Assembly (NCBI RefSeq): GCF_049639735.1
Contig: NZ_JBEVVA010000003.1
Span: 1,054,001 to 1,118,000, forward strand
Direction: 5' to 3'
Origin: Elusimicrobium simillimum
GTDB taxonomy: Bacteria; Elusimicrobiota; Elusimicrobia; Elusimicrobiales; Elusimicrobiaceae
DNA length: 64,000 nt
Position 1 is the stretch's first letter. Each line of letters starts with the position of its first letter. Positions 8,277 through 16,230 of this stretch are shown piece by piece. The position numbers were made by a program, and so were the translations under genes. The notes under the pieces were generated by a model, which was not told the DNA's origin, made no database searches, and worked only from the letters and a program-made list of their open reading frames with translations.

Positions 8277-8945
8277 TTAAACTTCTTTTAAAATTTCGAA
8301 AGTGTTTTTATGATATTTTATTAGGCCTTCCGTCTGCATTTTGCTTAACTCTCGTGATAGCGCGCTGCGGTTAACCAATAGGTAGTCCGCCAAATCATTT
8401 CTGTCCATATTAATATTAAATTTTCTGCTTTTACTCTCTTGCATTTGCGTTGTAAGATACGCCCATATTTTGGCGCGTGTGCTGCCGCGCGCAAGCAAAT
8501 CAAGTTTATTATTAAGCACAATGTTTTTGCGGGATATTATACGCAGCATATTGGCAATTACACGTTGGCGTATATTTTCTTTTACCTTTAAATCTTCCAG
8601 CAGTTCGCGGAAATTTAGCAGAAGTATGATACTGTTTTCGGCCGCCTCTACGGTTACCGGCAGTTCTTTAACACCGGCGCAGGCAAAGGCCTCGGCAAAT
8701 AAACTGCCGCGCTGTACTATGGCGATTATGTTCTTTTTGCCAAAAGCGTCCCCGCGGCTTATGGTAACGCCGCCCATAAGCACTATTCCTATTTCCCGCG
8801 CGGGCTCACCCGCTAAAAACACTGTCTCTCTAGCCTTAAAACGCTTTTTGCGGGCCTTTAACTCCATAAGCAGGTATTCGCACTCTGCGGCGGACAAACC
8901 TTTAAATAAAGGGTTTTCCAACAAAACATTAATATAGTCTTTCAT
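8277..8945 (-). CDS. Crp/Fnr family transcription regulator, probable HcpR-type
   Basis: 222 residues: an N-terminal cyclic-nucleotide-binding-type beta-roll (about 15-130), a long dimerisation helix, and a C-terminal winged helix-turn-helix (about 165-220) with recognition region ADYLLVNRSALSRELSKM. The effector domain lacks the N-terminal cysteine cluster of Fnr, so it does not sense oxygen through that type of FeS cluster. It is divergent from the ferredoxin-hcp operon, and the 80-nt spacer holds a perfect palindrome; this is the arrangement of HcpR regulators, which respond to nitrosative stress. Regulation of hcp is an inference from position. Confidence 0.85.
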   Translation of the reverse strand: MKDYINVLLENPLFKGLSAAECEYLLMELKARKKRFKARETVFLAGEPAREIGIVLMGGVTISRGDAFGKKNIIAIVQRGSLFAEAFACAGVKELPVTVEAAENSIILLLNFRELLEDLKVKENIRQRVIANMLRIISRKNIVLNNKLDLLARGSTRAKIWAYLTTQMQESKSRKFNINMDRNDLADYLLVNRSALSRELSKMQTEGLIKYHKNTFEILKEV

Positions 8946-8959
8946 AATTCCTCAATTTG

Positions 8960-8973
8960 GTTGCAAATGCAAC
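8960..8973. promoter_or_regulatory. Palindromic operator in the regulator-hcp spacer
   Basis: GTTGC-AAAT-GCAAC is a perfect dyad with 5-bp arms and a 4-bp spacer, the geometry of Crp/Fnr-family sites (Fnr itself: TTGAT-N4-ATCAA). It sits 13-15 nt upstream of the regulator start and about 52 nt before the ferredoxin start. That position could serve both autoregulation and class II activation of hcp. Confidence 0.6.
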
Positions 8974-9025
8974 ATATCTATACGCTAAATTCTACTAAAC
9001 TTTAAGAGTAAAGAACGGAGGATTT

Positions 9026-9724
9026 ATGAAACGCAAAATTATAAATATCGCCCAAGATAAATGCAACGGCTGCGGCCTGTGCGTAAGCGCGTGCCACGAG
9101 GGGGCCATAGGCATGGTGGACGGTAAAGCTAAACTTATGAGAGAGGATTACTGCGACGGTTTAGGTGATTGCCTGCCTGTATGTCCCACAGGCGCGATAA
9201 CTTTTATAGAAAAGGACGCTCCTGCTTTTGACGAGGCAGCTGTAAAGGCGGCGCAAGCGGCCAAACAGGAAAGCCCAAGCGGGCAAAACGTGCCTTGCGG
9301 CTGCCCCGGTATGCAAAGTAAACATTTTGCCAAAAAAGAAAGTATAATTGAAAATAGTTACAATGATTTTTCGCTTATCAACTGGCCTTTGCAAATAAAG
9401 CTGGCGCCCATAAACGCGAGTTTTTTTGACGGGGCGGATTTGGTGATAGCGGCAGACTGTACGGCGTTTGCCTGCGGTAATATACATAAGCTTACACAAA
9501 ATAAAGTTACGCTTATAGGCTGCCCCAAACTGGATGAGGGCGAGTATAGTGAAAAACTGACGGAGATTTTAAAAGGTAACGATATTAAAAGCGTTACTGT
9601 TATAAGAATGGAAGTTCCTTGTTGCGGGGGGCTTACATACGCGGTACAAAAGGCGTTACAAGACTGCGGTAAAGATATAAGATTAAATATAATTACCATC
9701 GGTATAGACGGTAAGAGTATATAG
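9026..9724 (+). CDS. Ferredoxin-like FeS protein, partner of hybrid-cluster protein
   Basis: 232 residues. The first [4Fe-4S] motif, CNGCGLCVSAC, lies near residues 13-23. The second, CDGLGDCLPVCP near 43-54, has Leu where the second Cys normally sits, so that cluster has three Cys ligands. The C-terminal half has more cysteines (ADCTAFACG, GCPKLD, PCCGGL), suggesting a further metal or redox site. Proteins of this kind are commonly encoded directly before hcp and are thought to pass electrons to it. GGAGG precedes ATG 9026. It is followed by hcp after 14 nt, so they share a transcript. Confidence 0.85.
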   Translation: MKRKIINIAQDKCNGCGLCVSACHEGAIGMVDGKAKLMREDYCDGLGDCLPVCPTGAITFIEKDAPAFDEAAVKAAQAAKQESPSGQNVPCGCPGMQSKHFAKKESIIENSYNDFSLINWPLQIKLAPINASFFDGADLVIAADCTAFACGNIHKLTQNKVTLIGCPKLDEGEYSEKLTEILKGNDIKSVTVIRMEVPCCGGLTYAVQKALQDCGKDIRLNIITIGIDGKSI

Positions 9725-9738
9725 AGGAGGAGTATATT

Positions 9739-11303
9739 ATGGGAATGTTTTGTTTTCAGTGCGAACAAACCGCACAGGGCAAAGGTTGTACAATACAGGG
9801 TGTTTGCGGTAAAAATGAGGTTACGGCAATAGCGCAGGATGACCTGACTGCGGCGATAATAAACTTGTCTAATACAGTGTTAGCCAAGAGCGCCACAAAA
9901 GAAACGGATGAGCTGGTAGTAGACAGCCTTTTTACCACCGTAACCAACGTTAATTTTGACCCTGTTACGGTAGAAGCGTTAACCAAAAAAGCTAAAACGC
10001 TTAACGCCGCTATGGGCGGGAAAGAAGATTATAAAGGCGAAATGCTGTTTCATGGTAATGAAGACATGCGCTCACTGCGTTCAACGCTGCTCTTTGGCAT
10101 GAGAGGTATGGCCGCTTACGCCCATCACGCGCGTATTCTAGGTAAAAATAACCCGGAAGTTACGGCGTGGTTTTATAAAGGTCTTTCCGCTTTAAGCAAG
10201 GAACACAGCGTAGAAGAATGGCTTGGCTTAATTATGGAATTTGGCCAAATTAACCTTAAATGTATGGCGTTACTTGACGAGGCTAATACCTCCGCCTATG
10301 GCACCCCGGCGCCTACTAAAGTAAGCACAAATATTGAGGCCGGGCCTTTTATAGTAGTAACAGGCCATGACCTGCATGACCTTGAAATGCTGCTTAAACA
10401 AACCGAAGGTAAAGGCATTAATATTTATACCCACGGCGAAATGCTGCCCGCGCATGCCTACCCAAAACTTAAAGCGTATAAACATTTAAAAGGAAATTTT
10501 GGTACAGCCTGGCAAAACCAGCAGAAGGAATTTATTGATCTTCCCGCCCCGGTGCTTTTTACAACCAACTGCATAATGCTGGTACGCGATAATTACGCCG
10601 ACAGGATTTTTACCACAGCTGTAGTGCAGTTTCCTAAAATGATACATATTGAGGCTAAAGCAGACGGCAGTAAAGACTTTACGCCGCTTATAAACAAAGC
10701 GCTGGAACTTGGCGGCTATAAAGAACTGCGCAAAATGACAGGCATTAACGGCGGCGACGTGCTGACGGTAGGCTTTGGCCACGGCACGGTAATGAGCGTG
10801 GCGGATAAAGTAATTGACGCCGTAAAAACAGGCGCCTTAAAACATATTTTCCTGGTGGGGGATGTGACGGCGCAAAACCGGGTAGAAATTATTATACGGA
10901 GTTTGTAAAAAATACGCCTAAAGACACCGCCGTGCTTACGCTTGCCTGCGGCAAATACCGCTTTAATGACCTGGACCTTGGTTCTATAGGCCCGTTACCC
11001 CGTATTATGGACATGGGCCAGTGTAACGACGCTTACAGCGCAATTGAGGTTGCCGTAGCGTTATCCAAGGCATTCAATGTGGGTGTCAACGAGCTGCCTT
11101 TAACATTAGTTTTGTCCTGGTACGAGCAAAAGGCCGTCTGCATACTGCTTACATTACTTTCATTGGGTATAAAAAACATACACTTAGGCCCCACACTGCC
11201 GGCGTTCTTGTCGCCAACGGTACTGGGCGTGTTGGTAGAAAAGTTTAATATAAAACTTATCACCACACCGGAAGAGGACCTTAAGGCCATACTTAAAAAG
11301 TAA
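9739..11303 (+). CDS. hcp: Hydroxylamine reductase / hybrid-cluster protein, frameshifted
   Basis: Hcp reduces hydroxylamine or NO and protects anaerobes from nitrosative stress. The N-terminal cluster motif C-x2-C-x8-C-x5-C (Cys 5, 8, 17, 23) is intact, and hybrid-cluster ligands are visible in TGHDLHD, THGEML and TTNCIM. Frame 1 then runs out at 10908. Family homology continues in another frame from 10863 (GCDGAKPGRNYYTEF, then ACGKYRF, GQCND and SWYEQKAV) to TAA 11303. The shift falls at five Gs (10857-10861); six would restore the frame, placing it just before the persulfide Cys codon at 10863. It could be a true mutation, an assembly error or a -1 recoding site. AGGAGGAG precedes the start. 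Confidence 0.9.
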
Positions 11304-11316
11304 GACAACTGTATTT

Positions 11317-11346
11317 AAAAGCCCCGTTTTCGACGGGGCTTTTTTG
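11317..11346 (+). terminator. Rho-independent terminator after hcp
   Basis: AGCCCCGT/ACGGGGCT stem (11320-11327 with 11333-11340) with a 5-nt loop, followed directly by TTTTT. Confidence 0.9.
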
Positions 11347-11382
11347 CTATAATTATGTAAATATAATTTCAAAGGAGAACTC

Positions 11383-11901
11383 ATGAAAAGAGGTTTTACA
11401 CTGATAGAACTTTTAGTAGTAGTTTTAATAATAGGCATTTTGGCGGCTATAGCGCTGCCACAATACACAAAAGCGGTAGAAAAATCCCGTGCTGCCGAGG
11501 CCATTACATGGGTTAGAAGTTACACCAATGCATATAATTTGTGGAGAATGGGCCCCGGTGCAGGGGAAGACGCGGACCATGTGCCTGATGAGGACGAGTT
11601 GGATATTACACTTCCCTCTTCAAAATACTATACTTGTTGGTTTGCTGAAGCTATAGAGGGGGCAACGACTGTACACTTTGGCGCGTGTTGTCATGACACT
11701 AAAGGCTATTGTATAGCTTCCGATATTAATGCCAATACTTTAGCTACCGACGGGCCATATTGTTTCCCGGTTACAGTTGGCAATACTACACAAATAGGAT
11801 ATTGTAAAGGCGCGGGGTTTAATAAAGAGGAATCAACTTCCGCCAGTAAATGTGTTGGCAGTATAAGCATTGAAGGTGCGACTAAGTGCTATACAAGGTA
11901 A
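11383..11901 (+). CDS. Type IV pilin-like prepilin (orphan)
   Basis: 172 residues. The class III signal MKRG|FTLIE, cut after Gly4 by prepilin peptidase, with Glu5 of the mature chain and the helix LLVVVLIIGILAAIALP define a type IV pilin or type II secretion pseudopilin. The globular part has several cysteines (YYTCW, GACCHD, GYCIAS, GPYCF, SKCVG, TKCYT), an unusually high number that suggests several disulphides. No pil or gsp assembly gene is nearby. Its first ~35 residues match the pilin at 61318 closely while the rest differs. AAGGAG ribosome site; own terminator. Confidence 0.88.
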   Translation: MKRGFTLIELLVVVLIIGILAAIALPQYTKAVEKSRAAEAITWVRSYTNAYNLWRMGPGAGEDADHVPDEDELDITLPSSKYYTCWFAEAIEGATTVHFGACCHDTKGYCIASDINANTLATDGPYCFPVTVGNTTQIGYCKGAGFNKEESTSASKCVGSISIEGATKCYTR

Positions 11902-11918
11902 GATAACAATTTAAAAAT

Positions 11919-11951
11919 AAAAGTCCCTTGCCTTACGGTGGGGACTTTTTT
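11919..11951 (+). terminator. Rho-independent terminator after the pilin gene
   Basis: AAAAGTCCC (11919-11927) pairs with GGGACTTTT (11941-11949), followed by further Ts. Confidence 0.85.
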
Positions 11952-11953
11952 AT

Positions 11954-11987
11954 GGACCTATATCAAAATAGGTCTTTGGGCCCTTGG
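11954..11987 (+). promoter_or_regulatory. Leader dyad motif, copy 5 (before the 12044 gene)
   Basis: GACCTAT-ATCAAA-ATAGGTC is a 7-bp perfect dyad, then TTTGGGCCCTTGG. This matches the TAGGTCTTTTGACCCTGG element before the four giant genes with a few changes. It lies 57 nt before the start codon at 12044. Confidence 0.55.
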
Positions 11988-12043
11988 CAAAGTAGTACTG
12001 TTATACTAATATTAAATCATAAGCAATCCCAACAGGAGTGTAT

Positions 12044-12544
12044 ATGAAAAAAATATTTTTAATGCTGGTGCCGGTTTTGTTGGCGGCCTCATTTGCTGCG
12101 GCGCAGGAGTATAAAGAAATAGGGCAAGGCGATATTATAAAAACAGCAAAGGTTTTTAGCGGCGTGGCATTTTTAGACGATGATGATAACAAGCTTATTA
12201 CACTTAACTTTGCTACATTTCACTTTGAAAGAGACGCAAAGGAAGAGGATAAAGATGTATCCCAAAACCTTAAGGGCGCTAATGTATATTCTTCCAAAAT
12301 AAAAATGACGGTTAATGGAATAGAAGTGGCGTATATTGCCAAAGATGTTCTTGAGTTTAAATATACCTATGAAGATGACGGGAATGTTAAATTTCTTATA
12401 ACAACAAGGTATAATAAAACTTTTACAGTATCTACCAAAGAACTTGTGGAAGCTGGCGCTATTAAAGAAATTAAACCTAGAAATATGGATGATGTTATTG
12501 GCGCCACACCCAGAAAAACACGCGGTTTCTCTAACGAGGATTAA
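12044..12544 (+). CDS. Small secreted protein of unknown function
   Basis: 166 residues from ATG 12044, chosen because AGGAG lies 5 nt upstream; the in-frame GTG at 12038 overlaps that site. A clean signal peptide (MKKIFLMLVPVLLAASFAAAQ) precedes a mature chain of about 146 residues. This is acidic and beta-rich, with many Asp/Glu/Lys pairs (FLDDDDNKL, ERDAKEEDKDVS), and ends in a basic tail (TPRKTRGFSNED). No family recognised. It carries the same upstream dyad motif as the four giant secreted proteins, so it may belong to their regulon. Confidence 0.65.
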   Translation: MKKIFLMLVPVLLAASFAAAQEYKEIGQGDIIKTAKVFSGVAFLDDDDNKLITLNFATFHFERDAKEEDKDVSQNLKGANVYSSKIKMTVNGIEVAYIAKDVLEFKYTYEDDGNVKFLITTRYNKTFTVSTKELVEAGAIKEIKPRNMDDVIGATPRKTRGFSNED

Positions 12545-12558
12545 ATATAAAACCAAAA

Positions 12559-12796
12559 TTAGATAAAAAAATCCTCGCTCGTATTGAGCGGGAAAAAGGC
12601 TGCCAAACTGGACAGCCGTATTAATTAGATAAAAAATCCTCGCTCGTATTGAGCGGGAAAAAGGCTGCCAAACTGGACAGCCGTATTAATTAGATAAAAA
12701 ATCCTCGCTCGTATTGAGCGGGAAAAAGGCTGCCCAACTGGACAGCCGTATTAATTAGATAAAAAAATCCCCGCTCGTATTGAGCGGGGATTTTAT
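12559..12796. repeat. 65-bp tandem repeat of paired hairpins (3 units plus a partial)
   Basis: Units begin at 12559, 12625, 12690 and 12755 with periods of 66, 65 and 65 bp and are nearly identical. Each holds two stem-loops: CCTCGCTC-GTATT-GAGCGGG and GGCTGCC-AAACT-GGACAGCC. The last, partial unit keeps only the first hairpin, which there is a perfect terminator. It lies between the convergent 12044 gene and rplS. Confidence 0.9.
12764..12794. terminator. Bidirectional terminator between the 12044 gene and rplS
   Basis: A perfect 13-bp stem, AAAATCCCCGCTC / GAGCGGGGATTTT, with loop GTATT (12777-12781) and A/T tracts on both sides. It is the terminal copy of the 65-bp repeat. Confidence 0.85.
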
Positions 12797-12809
12797 ATTG
12801 TAATAATAC

Positions 12810-13238
12810 TTATTTAGCTTCAGCTGTTTCTTCAACGGCTGCGGGGGCTGCTGCGGCCTGGGCCTGTGCGCCGGCTTTATCTGTAGCCGCTGTTGATTTG
12901 GTAACTGTAACTTCTTTAAGTCTTGCGGCTTTACCGGAAAGATTTTTAAGGAAGTTAAGTTTAGCTCTTCTTACTTTGCCCACTTTGCTTACTTCAATGC
13001 GTTCTACTCTGGGGGAATGTAAGGGGAAAATTCTTTCCACGCCTACGCCAAAAGAAATTTTGCGTACTGTAAAAGTTTCGCCAATGCCGCTGCCTTTTCT
13101 GGCTATTACTACGCCGTCAAAAGCCTGCAGTCTTTCATTATCGCCTTCAACAACTTTTACCATTACTTTAACGGTGTCCCCAGCTTTAAACTGCGGAATG
13201 TTTGTTTTAAGGTTGTGCTTAATATCATTTATGTTCAT
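12810..13238 (-). CDS. rplS: 50S ribosomal protein L19
   Basis: 142 residues from ATG at 13238, which fits family starts (MNINDIK); a TTG at 13256 in the same frame overlaps the GGAGG ribosome site and is rejected. The core (FKAGDTVKVMVKVVEGDNERLQAFDGVVI through VGKVRRAKLNFLKNLSGKAARLKE) is classic L19, which sits at the 30S-50S interface. It is ~25 residues longer than usual, with an Ala/Glu-rich tail (TDKAGAQAQAAAAPAAVEE) likely to be disordered. Last gene of rpsP-khpA-trmD-rplS. Confidence 0.96.
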   Translation of the reverse strand: MNINDIKHNLKTNIPQFKAGDTVKVMVKVVEGDNERLQAFDGVVIARKGSGIGETFTVRKISFGVGVERIFPLHSPRVERIEVSKVGKVRRAKLNFLKNLSGKAARLKEVTVTKSTAATDKAGAQAQAAAAPAAVEETAEAK

Positions 13239-13262
13239 ACAGCTTGTTTCCTCCAAGAAACT

Positions 13263-13952
13263 TTACTTTGCCTTTTTTGCCTTAAGAGAGGTGTGCAAAT
13301 CAGGTCTAAATTTTTTAGTTATTTTTACAGCTTGTTCTTTTTTCCAAATTTCTATTTCTTTATGGTTGCCGCTTAAAAGTACCGCCGGAACGCTTTTTTT
13401 ACGCCAGACCTCAGGCCTGGTGTATTGAGGTGCTTCAAGAAGATTATTCTCAAAGCTCTCGTTCTCGGTTACTCCCGTTTTTTTAAAAACCCCGGGCAGC
13501 AGCCTTGTTATGGCGTCTATCATAACTACCGCGGCAGACTCGCCGCCTGTTAAGATAAAGTCCCCTAAAGAAATTTCTAAGTCAAATTCAGGGTAAACCC
13601 TTGCGTCTACACCCTCATAATGACCGCATACAAAAATTAAGTGCTTCTTTTTAGCAAGTTTTTTAGCTAAGTCTTGATTAAAAACTTTACCGCGCGGACT
13701 TGTGTATATTACACAGCTTCCTCTTTTCTTCAGCTTTTTAACAGCTTGGTAAATAGGTTCGGCCTGCATTATCATGCCTGCCCCGCCGCCGTAAGGCCTG
13801 TCGTCAATAGATTTGTGTTTATCAGTAGCAAAATCACGGGGGTTACAAAACCCCAGTTTAAGTATTTTGTTTGTTCTGGCGCGGCCTACTATGCTGTGAC
13901 TCAGCGGGCCGTCCACCATTTGTTCAAATGCTGTTATAACGTCAACTTGCAT
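13263..13952 (-). CDS. trmD: tRNA (guanine37-N1)-methyltransferase
   Basis: 229 residues. TrmD uses SAM to methylate G37 of tRNAs with G at position 36, preventing frameshifting. Family motifs run in order: DDRPYGGGAGM near residues 50-60, SPRGKVFNQ, the trefoil-knot segments CGHYEGVDARV and ISLGDFILTGGE, then LLEAPQYTRPEVW. It overlaps khpA by 1 nt and precedes rplS by about 25 nt. rimM, which usually sits before trmD, is absent here. Confidence 0.96.
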   Translation of the reverse strand: MQVDVITAFEQMVDGPLSHSIVGRARTNKILKLGFCNPRDFATDKHKSIDDRPYGGGAGMIMQAEPIYQAVKKLKKRGSCVIYTSPRGKVFNQDLAKKLAKKKHLIFVCGHYEGVDARVYPEFDLEISLGDFILTGGESAAVVMIDAITRLLPGVFKKTGVTENESFENNLLEAPQYTRPEVWRKKSVPAVLLSGNHKEIEIWKKEQAVKITKKFRPDLHTSLKAKKAK

Positions 13953-14182
13953 TAGTCCTCAATTTTCAAAAAAACTTTTTTATTTTGCTTAGAAGCCGCC
14001 GCGCTTAGTACAGTGCGTACCGCTCTGATAATACAACCGTCTTTGCCAATAATCTTGCCTTTGTCGGCAGGATCAATTTTTGTGCTTAAGTAAATTTTTT
14101 CCTGTTCTTCTCTTTCTTCTATATTTATGTCAGCCGGTGATTGGGCCAGAGAAGTAAGCAGAAATTTTGCCATTTCCTTCAT
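13952..14182 (-). CDS. khpA: KH-domain RNA-binding protein KhpA
   Basis: 76 residues, the whole being one KH domain with the GxxG loop in KGKIIGKDGCIIRAVRTVL. KhpA, often with KhpB/Jag, binds RNA and influences cell division and translation. The position between rpsP and trmD is typical (YlqC in Bacillus). Start ATG 14182 has an AGG-containing site upstream; the stop overlaps trmD by 1 nt. Confidence 0.92.
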   Translation of the reverse strand: MKEMAKFLLTSLAQSPADINIEEREEQEKIYLSTKIDPADKGKIIGKDGCIIRAVRTVLSAAASKQNKKVFLKIED

Positions 14183-14196
14183 AAAAACCTCCCGGT

Positions 14197-14445
14197 TTAT
14201 TTAGCGGAAGCTTTTTTTGCAAGAGCGGAAACAGTGGGTGAGGGTTTTGCGCCTACTTTTACCCAATAGTCGTACCTTTCCTGGTTAAGTCTAACTTGTT
14301 CGGTTTCTTTTGCGTTGCAGGGGTTATAGGTGCCTACTACTTCTTTAGCCTCTGAACCTACTGCGCTTTTTCTTTCGATAGCGACGATTCTGTACTGGGG
14401 CTGCTGTTTTTTACCAACTCTTTGTAATCTAAGAACTACTGCCAT
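14197..14445 (-). CDS. rpsP: 30S ribosomal protein S16
   Basis: 82 residues from ATG 14445 (MAVVLRLQRVGKKQQPQYRI), with AGGAGA 7 nt upstream; the longer frame to 14481 adds 12 residues absent from the family. S16 is needed for 30S assembly. Motifs GTYNPCN and RYDYWVKVGAKPSPTV are characteristic. It is the first gene of the rpsP-khpA-trmD-rplS operon. Confidence 0.97.
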   Translation of the reverse strand: MAVVLRLQRVGKKQQPQYRIVAIERKSAVGSEAKEVVGTYNPCNAKETEQVRLNQERYDYWVKVGAKPSPTVSALAKKASAK

Positions 14446-14525
14446 TTGATTTCTCCTAAGTTCACTTGCTGAGAGGAGCAAGCTTTGTTTATTTATATAT
14501 TTTGCCGTGTTAACACAGCTTAAAT

Positions 14526-15203
14526 TTATTTTGTTGCCGCCGCGCGTATATCACGCACAGCTTGGGCAATATCCGGGGCGCAAAATACCGCGTTGCCCGC
14601 CACAAGGGCGTCTGCCCCTGCTTTAACCGCGCGTGAAGCGGTTTCCATATTTATACCGCCGTCTACTTCTACCCATATAGGTCTGCCGCCTATAATCTCA
14701 CGCACTTTTGTTATATTACGCTCGCCCTCGTCCATATAGCTTTGTCCGCCAAAGCCGGGGCGCACCGTCATAACTAAAATTAAATCTATCAAATCTAAGT
14801 AAGGTTTTATTTCCTCGGCGTCGGTATCCGGCTTAATGGAAATACCCGCGCTAATGCCTAACGCTTTAATCTCACGCAGTAAGGCCGAGGTGTCTTCTTT
14901 ACTTTCAATATGCACAGTAATATTATCAGCGCCCGCTTTATGAAACGGCGCTATAAACATACCTGGATATTGTACCATTAAATGGACGTCCAAGGGAAGA
15001 GATGTTTTTTTACTTAACGCTTTGCATGTCGCGGGGCCAAAGCTTAAGTTAGGCACAAAGTGCCCGTCCATAATGTCTAAATGCAGCCAGTCCGCGCCGC
15101 CTTTTTGGGCAAGTTCTACGTCGTGCCCTATGTTCCACTGGTCTGTGGAGAGCAGTGAGGGGGCTATAGCCACATTACCGTTAGGTTTAGGCATTTTGGA
15201 CAT
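14526..15203 (-). CDS. rpe: Ribulose-phosphate 3-epimerase
   Basis: 225 residues, a TIM barrel of the pentose phosphate pathway interconverting ribulose 5-phosphate and xylulose 5-phosphate. Motifs: IAPSLLSTD, HLDIMDGHFVPNLSFGP with the metal/acid Asp, the phosphate-binding MTVRPGFGGQSY, and VDGGIN. The start overlaps the stop of the PASTA gene by 1 nt (TAATG), so translation is coupled. Confidence 0.95.
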   Translation of the reverse strand: MSKMPKPNGNVAIAPSLLSTDQWNIGHDVELAQKGGADWLHLDIMDGHFVPNLSFGPATCKALSKKTSLPLDVHLMVQYPGMFIAPFHKAGADNITVHIESKEDTSALLREIKALGISAGISIKPDTDAEEIKPYLDLIDLILVMTVRPGFGGQSYMDEGERNITKVREIIGGRPIWVEVDGGINMETASRAVKAGADALVAGNAVFCAPDIAQAVRDIRAAATK

Positions 15204-16210
15204 TATTTTACCTCTCTTTCACGCACTAAAATACCATTAATGTAAATTCTTATCTTACCCTCGCCGCCATAAGGTATTTCTAAATCTATTTTTGAGCCGG
15301 GGGCTTTGGTTTCGTTAAGAACGTCTTTTTCGCCGTTATCATCTATTAATGTTACTCTTACACGGCTGCTGTTTTTACCCTGTGCCATTTCATAGTGCAG
15401 GTGATATATTTTTTCATCACCTTCCACCTTACGGCGGCTGACGGTTACTTCAACAAAGCTGCCCTTTTTAACCTCAGCGTTGGCGGCGGGTTTTTGTTCT
15501 GTAATAGTACCGTTAGGGTAGTCAGAGTTAACGTCTTCAGTTGTTTCAACTTCAATATCGTTAGCGCTGGCCCAGCGGCTAAGGTCTGTAAGTCTTTTTA
15601 ATCTGAATTCAGGCATTAAAATAACGTCAACGGGCGGCGGGCCGTTGGATACTACTAAAGATACCACGGAGCCTTTGAAAATAGGTTCCTCCGCTTTAGG
15701 TTTTTGTTCCATTACCGCGCCTTTTTCATAATCATTAGAAAAAGCGTTTTCTACAGTGCCTGTCATAAGGCCGCTTTGGCGTACTAAAAGCTGCGCGTTT
15801 CGCAGTGTCATGCCTACCATGTTGGGGGTGGAAATTTCGTCCTCGCTCTTGCTAACCCATACTCTTATAACGCGGCCTTCGCGCACAATGGTGCCGGCGG
15901 CGGGTAATTGACGGGTAACGGCGCCCGCGGGGGCGTTTTCAACATGCTCTTCCCCGGCCTTTTTCATAGCTAAATTGCTTAAGGCAAGTATGTCAAGCGC
16001 TTCTGAGGTGGTTTTAAAGTGTAAATCCGGCGTAGGCACTTCTTGCCTGGTGTGGATAAGCGCGTCCAGCGCCCAGTCTATAGAAAAATAAATAAGACCC
16101 GCAAATAAAGCTATTGTCACTAGGACAAAGGCTACTGTTTTGTTAGGTCTTTTAGTTTTAGATTTTTTAGAACTTTTACTATTTTCATCTTCAAAAAATT
16201 CGTTTGACAT
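15203..16210 (-). CDS. Membrane-anchored PASTA-domain protein
   Basis: 335 residues: a basic cytoplasmic N-terminus (about 1-25, KSSKKSKTKRPNK), one transmembrane helix (about 26-48), then three PASTA domains. Each PASTA domain shows the pattern P-x-(Y/V/L)...G...V..Q.P.AG..V..G..V.V.VS (about 58-125, 127-195, 200-265), followed by a C-terminal beta domain. PASTA domains bind uncross-linked peptidoglycan, but the Ser/Thr kinase half found in PrkC/PknB is absent. It sits between fmt and rpe, where a stand-alone sensor or a partner of a kinase encoded elsewhere is plausible. Confidence 0.88.
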   Translation of the reverse strand: MSNEFFEDENSKSSKKSKTKRPNKTVAFVLVTIALFAGLIYFSIDWALDALIHTRQEVPTPDLHFKTTSEALDILALSNLAMKKAGEEHVENAPAGAVTRQLPAAGTIVREGRVIRVWVSKSEDEISTPNMVGMTLRNAQLLVRQSGLMTGTVENAFSNDYEKGAVMEQKPKAEEPIFKGSVVSLVVSNGPPPVDVILMPEFRLKRLTDLSRWASANDIEVETTEDVNSDYPNGTITEQKPAANAEVKKGSFVEVTVSRRKVEGDEKIYHLHYEMAQGKNSSRVRVTLIDDNGEKDVLNETKAPGSKIDLEIPYGGEGKIRIYINGILVREREVK

Positions 16211-16230
16211 ACGCTCTCTTTACTTTTAAT

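Noticed and set aside
10932..11303. A separate small gene after hcp
   Set aside because: Its sequence is the conserved C-terminal part of Hcp (ACGKYRF, GQCND, SWYEQKAV); homology already begins upstream at 10863 without a start codon.
12559..12796. CRISPR array
   Set aside because: The whole 65-bp unit repeats with no unique spacers, and it ends in a terminator; no cas genes are present.
13239..13256. TTG start for rplS six codons upstream
   Set aside because: The codon overlaps the GGAGG ribosome site, and family proteins begin at the downstream Met.
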